Source: Lineus longissimus | Taxonomy: Eukaryota; Nemertea; Pilidiophora; Heteronemertea; Lineidae | Assembly: GCF_910592395.1 (NCBI RefSeq) | Contig: NC_088325.1 | Span: 8,746,109 to 8,810,108 of the forward strand | Direction of reading: 5' to 3' | Length of the DNA stretch: 64,000 nucleotides | Shown here: positions 62,599 to 64,000 of the stretch, in pieces | Layout of the letters: the number at the start of each line of letters is the position of its first letter | Position numbering within the stretch: position 1 is the stretch's first letter | Notes under the pieces: model-generated | Database searches by the model: none | What the model saw: the letters and a program-made list of their open reading frames with translations, nothing else | What the model was told of the DNA's origin: nothing | Translations under genes and position numbers: made by a program

Positions 62599-62963
62599 CG
62601 AATTCACGACCCAAAATCCAATGGCAAAGCAAAAAATCCAAAACAAACGCATCTCGTAGATTAACAAATCGAACCTCTGACAAAAACATCAATGAGTACA
62701 CAAGAACTGTTCAACTTCTCTTATACTGTTTTGGAGAATACGTAATTGTTATGTCACTGAGGTCATCCGTAACCTCACCCGATTAGGCCTAGTGTAATTC
62801 TTTGCCAGGCTCTGGGGTGTGACAAGGAAGTCGACAGAACAATTATAATATTGATCCAGGGCATTCTGTTTCCGACCATACCCCACCCCATTTTATTGGA
62901 CTTAGGATTTTCTGATGATTTTCCGGGTTCAGGAATGGGACAGGTAAGTGGGAGATTAGAGTA

Positions 62964-63130
62964 GTTGGTTACTGGCTTGAATTTTTAGTAACTTTCCAAA
63001 AAAGATTTGGTGCAAGAATTGGCGGTTTACAGTAGTGAGTTACTGGATTGAATCTGTTTAAAATGACCCTTTATGATGATATATATCGCATATCGCATAT
63101 TTCTATATTTGATTATCGATAGTAAGATGA
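62964..63130 (+). repeat. Ankyrin-gene intron, acceptor-side remnant
   Basis: GTTACTGGATTGAATCTGTT, ATATTTCTATATTTGATTATC and GATAGTAAGATG match the 120 bp upstream of ankyrin exons 3-5. GTTGGTTACTGGCTTGAA at 62962 is a second copy of the same block. The expected CAG and exon do not follow at 63131. Confidence 0.65.
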
Positions 63131-64000
63131 AGAAGTAAATAAATGCAATTATAATTCTTCCTCTCTGCTTAACCAGTTACTAAAAACTTCGAAAACATCT
63201 GCGCCACTGTAACATAGATATAAACTCTCATATAACAGGGGGGGGGGGGGGGGGGGGGTTAAAGTACATTTGAGAGTGATCTCCAACTGCGGAAGCAATC
63301 TGTTAAAAAGTTTCATGGTAGATTCTTGTTCGCAGGAAGTACCCAATTTATTTACTTAGTACCATGTTGAACCTGAAGCACATGTCATTTACGATCTTTC
63401 TCCTTTCCACTTTTTACATGTTCTAGGGCTTTGGGCTACTTTTTCAACTTGCCACCATGACAGCTGCAGGGACTTTATCTATTTTTTCTATATATCACGC
63501 ATGTGCGGGGCCTCCCTGGTCCTCAACCCCGTATGGGTCATGTATAAAGTGCTGCCTTCATTCCTATTCCATTCTTCATATGTAACTATGCATGTTCTGT
63601 TGCATGTTTACCCCACATAGGCCTCTAACAATAGCGGCTGTGCTTCCCATTGATACATATTATTGGAAAATGCCTGTAAATATTGCATAACTGCGACGAT
63701 TTACCTGCTTGAAGAGGCTTGAATTGTAGCCAAGTGGCTATCTATAGAATGTAAGTCAGAAAGTAAATAAGGATCAGCCTTGAAGCATTTGTTTAAAACA
63801 AGTAGTTAAAAACCTAGAATCAGATCAAGGACCAAAACAAAACTCATATTTAATATGTATAACTATTATGACGGTTTTCTAAATCGTATAATAGGATAGT
63901 TGATATGTTAGGAAACAATACTTATTTAACTGAACTATTTTTAAAAATGAGGCAATCCGAAAAAGAGCTAATCAGCTAAAATAGTAATGACGGAATGGTC
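63131..64000. other. No gene recognised
   Basis: Contains a G-run (63238-63258). No exon with an ankyrin repeat was found in either strand; a further exon could lie beyond the window. Confidence 0.4.

Larger units (their letters stand above)
59597..62961 (-). mobile_element. Pogo-like transposon E, 3,365 bp, nearly complete
   Basis: TA at 59595-59596 and 62962-62963; 27-bp perfect inverted ends starting CTCTAATCTCCCACTTACCT. It contains one spliced transposase gene and a 165-bp MITE. Its insertion abuts the mariner-type MITE (TATA shared between them). Confidence 0.92.

Noticed and set aside
62599-62667. Apparent signal peptide (hydrophobic residues 6-20) on the transposase frame of element E
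   Set aside because: The leader comes from upstream sequence; the sister copy C starts at the later M-D-N-G-D, and a secreted transposase makes no sense.
1-64000. tRNA, rRNA or bacterial-type operon signals
   Set aside because: No cloverleaf with matching anticodon context or rRNA segment was recognised on either strand; by-eye reading cannot exclude a diverged tRNA-derived SINE.

Overview
The window is nuclear DNA of an animal. Spliced coding exons with GT-AG borders, LTR and non-LTR retrotransposons, Tc1, pogo-like and PIF/Harbinger DNA transposons and a Polinton-like viral element all occur, and no bacterial operon structure is present. The mix (BEL/Pao, L2/CR1-type LINEs, Polintons, minisatellite-bearing elements rich in GGTCAAAGGTCAAGG-type repeats) suggests a marine invertebrate. 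The phylum cannot be fixed from the sequence.

Host genes. A candidate coding exon lies on the minus strand at 31-270. The main host locus is a plus-strand ankyrin-repeat gene. Five exons of exactly 99 bp (7169-7267, 11655-11753, 12088-12186, 13259-13357, 13666-13764) each encode one 33-residue ankyrin repeat, all phase 0/0, with homologous introns. The same intron sequence reappears at about 58.73-59.0 kb and 62.96-63.13 kb. The roughly 44 kb between 14.3 and 58.7 kb is therefore best read as mobile DNA piled into one exon-intron unit of this gene.

Mobile DNA, left to right. At 1.9-6.3 kb are a LINE 3' end and a broken protein-primed family B DNA polymerase. At 8.0-9.5 kb is a minisatellite-bearing element, and at 12.34-13.08 kb a TTAA-flanked MITE. 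At 16939-29093 lies a 12,155-bp Polinton-like element with roughly 0.4-kb terminal inverted repeats, AG/CT ends and a 6-bp GATGAT target duplication. It carries decayed genes for a membrane virion protein, double-jelly-roll major capsid, two small duplicated membrane proteins, penton, coiled-coil membrane proteins and an A32/FtsK-type packaging ATPase, but no recognisable polymerase or integrase core. It sits inside the coding exon of a pogo-like transposase.

At 30117-34722 is a PIF/Harbinger transposon (TTA target duplication) with a three-exon Myb/SANT-like gene and a broken nuclease; an L2/CR1-type LINE is inserted in the Myb gene's second intron. At 36871-44885 is a BEL/Pao retrotransposon with 5-bp CAAAA duplications. 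Its 3' LTR holds two 0.7-kb Harbinger-type MITEs in opposite orientation and a solo LTR of another retrovirus-like family. At 46.3-50.8 kb are tandem repeats and a CR1-like LINE split by a 302-bp tandem array. At 50.8-58.7 kb is a shattered Ty3/Gypsy element interrupted by a Tc1 (53762-55338), a pogo-like element (55357-57442) and Harbinger fragments. At 59007-62961 are a palindromic mariner-type MITE and a complete-looking four-exon pogo-like transposon with its own MITE insertion.

Nearly every mobile gene carries stops or frameshifts. The best preserved are the L2-type reverse transcriptase, the BEL RT/RNase H, the Harbinger Myb-like gene and the Tc1 transposase (two stops only).
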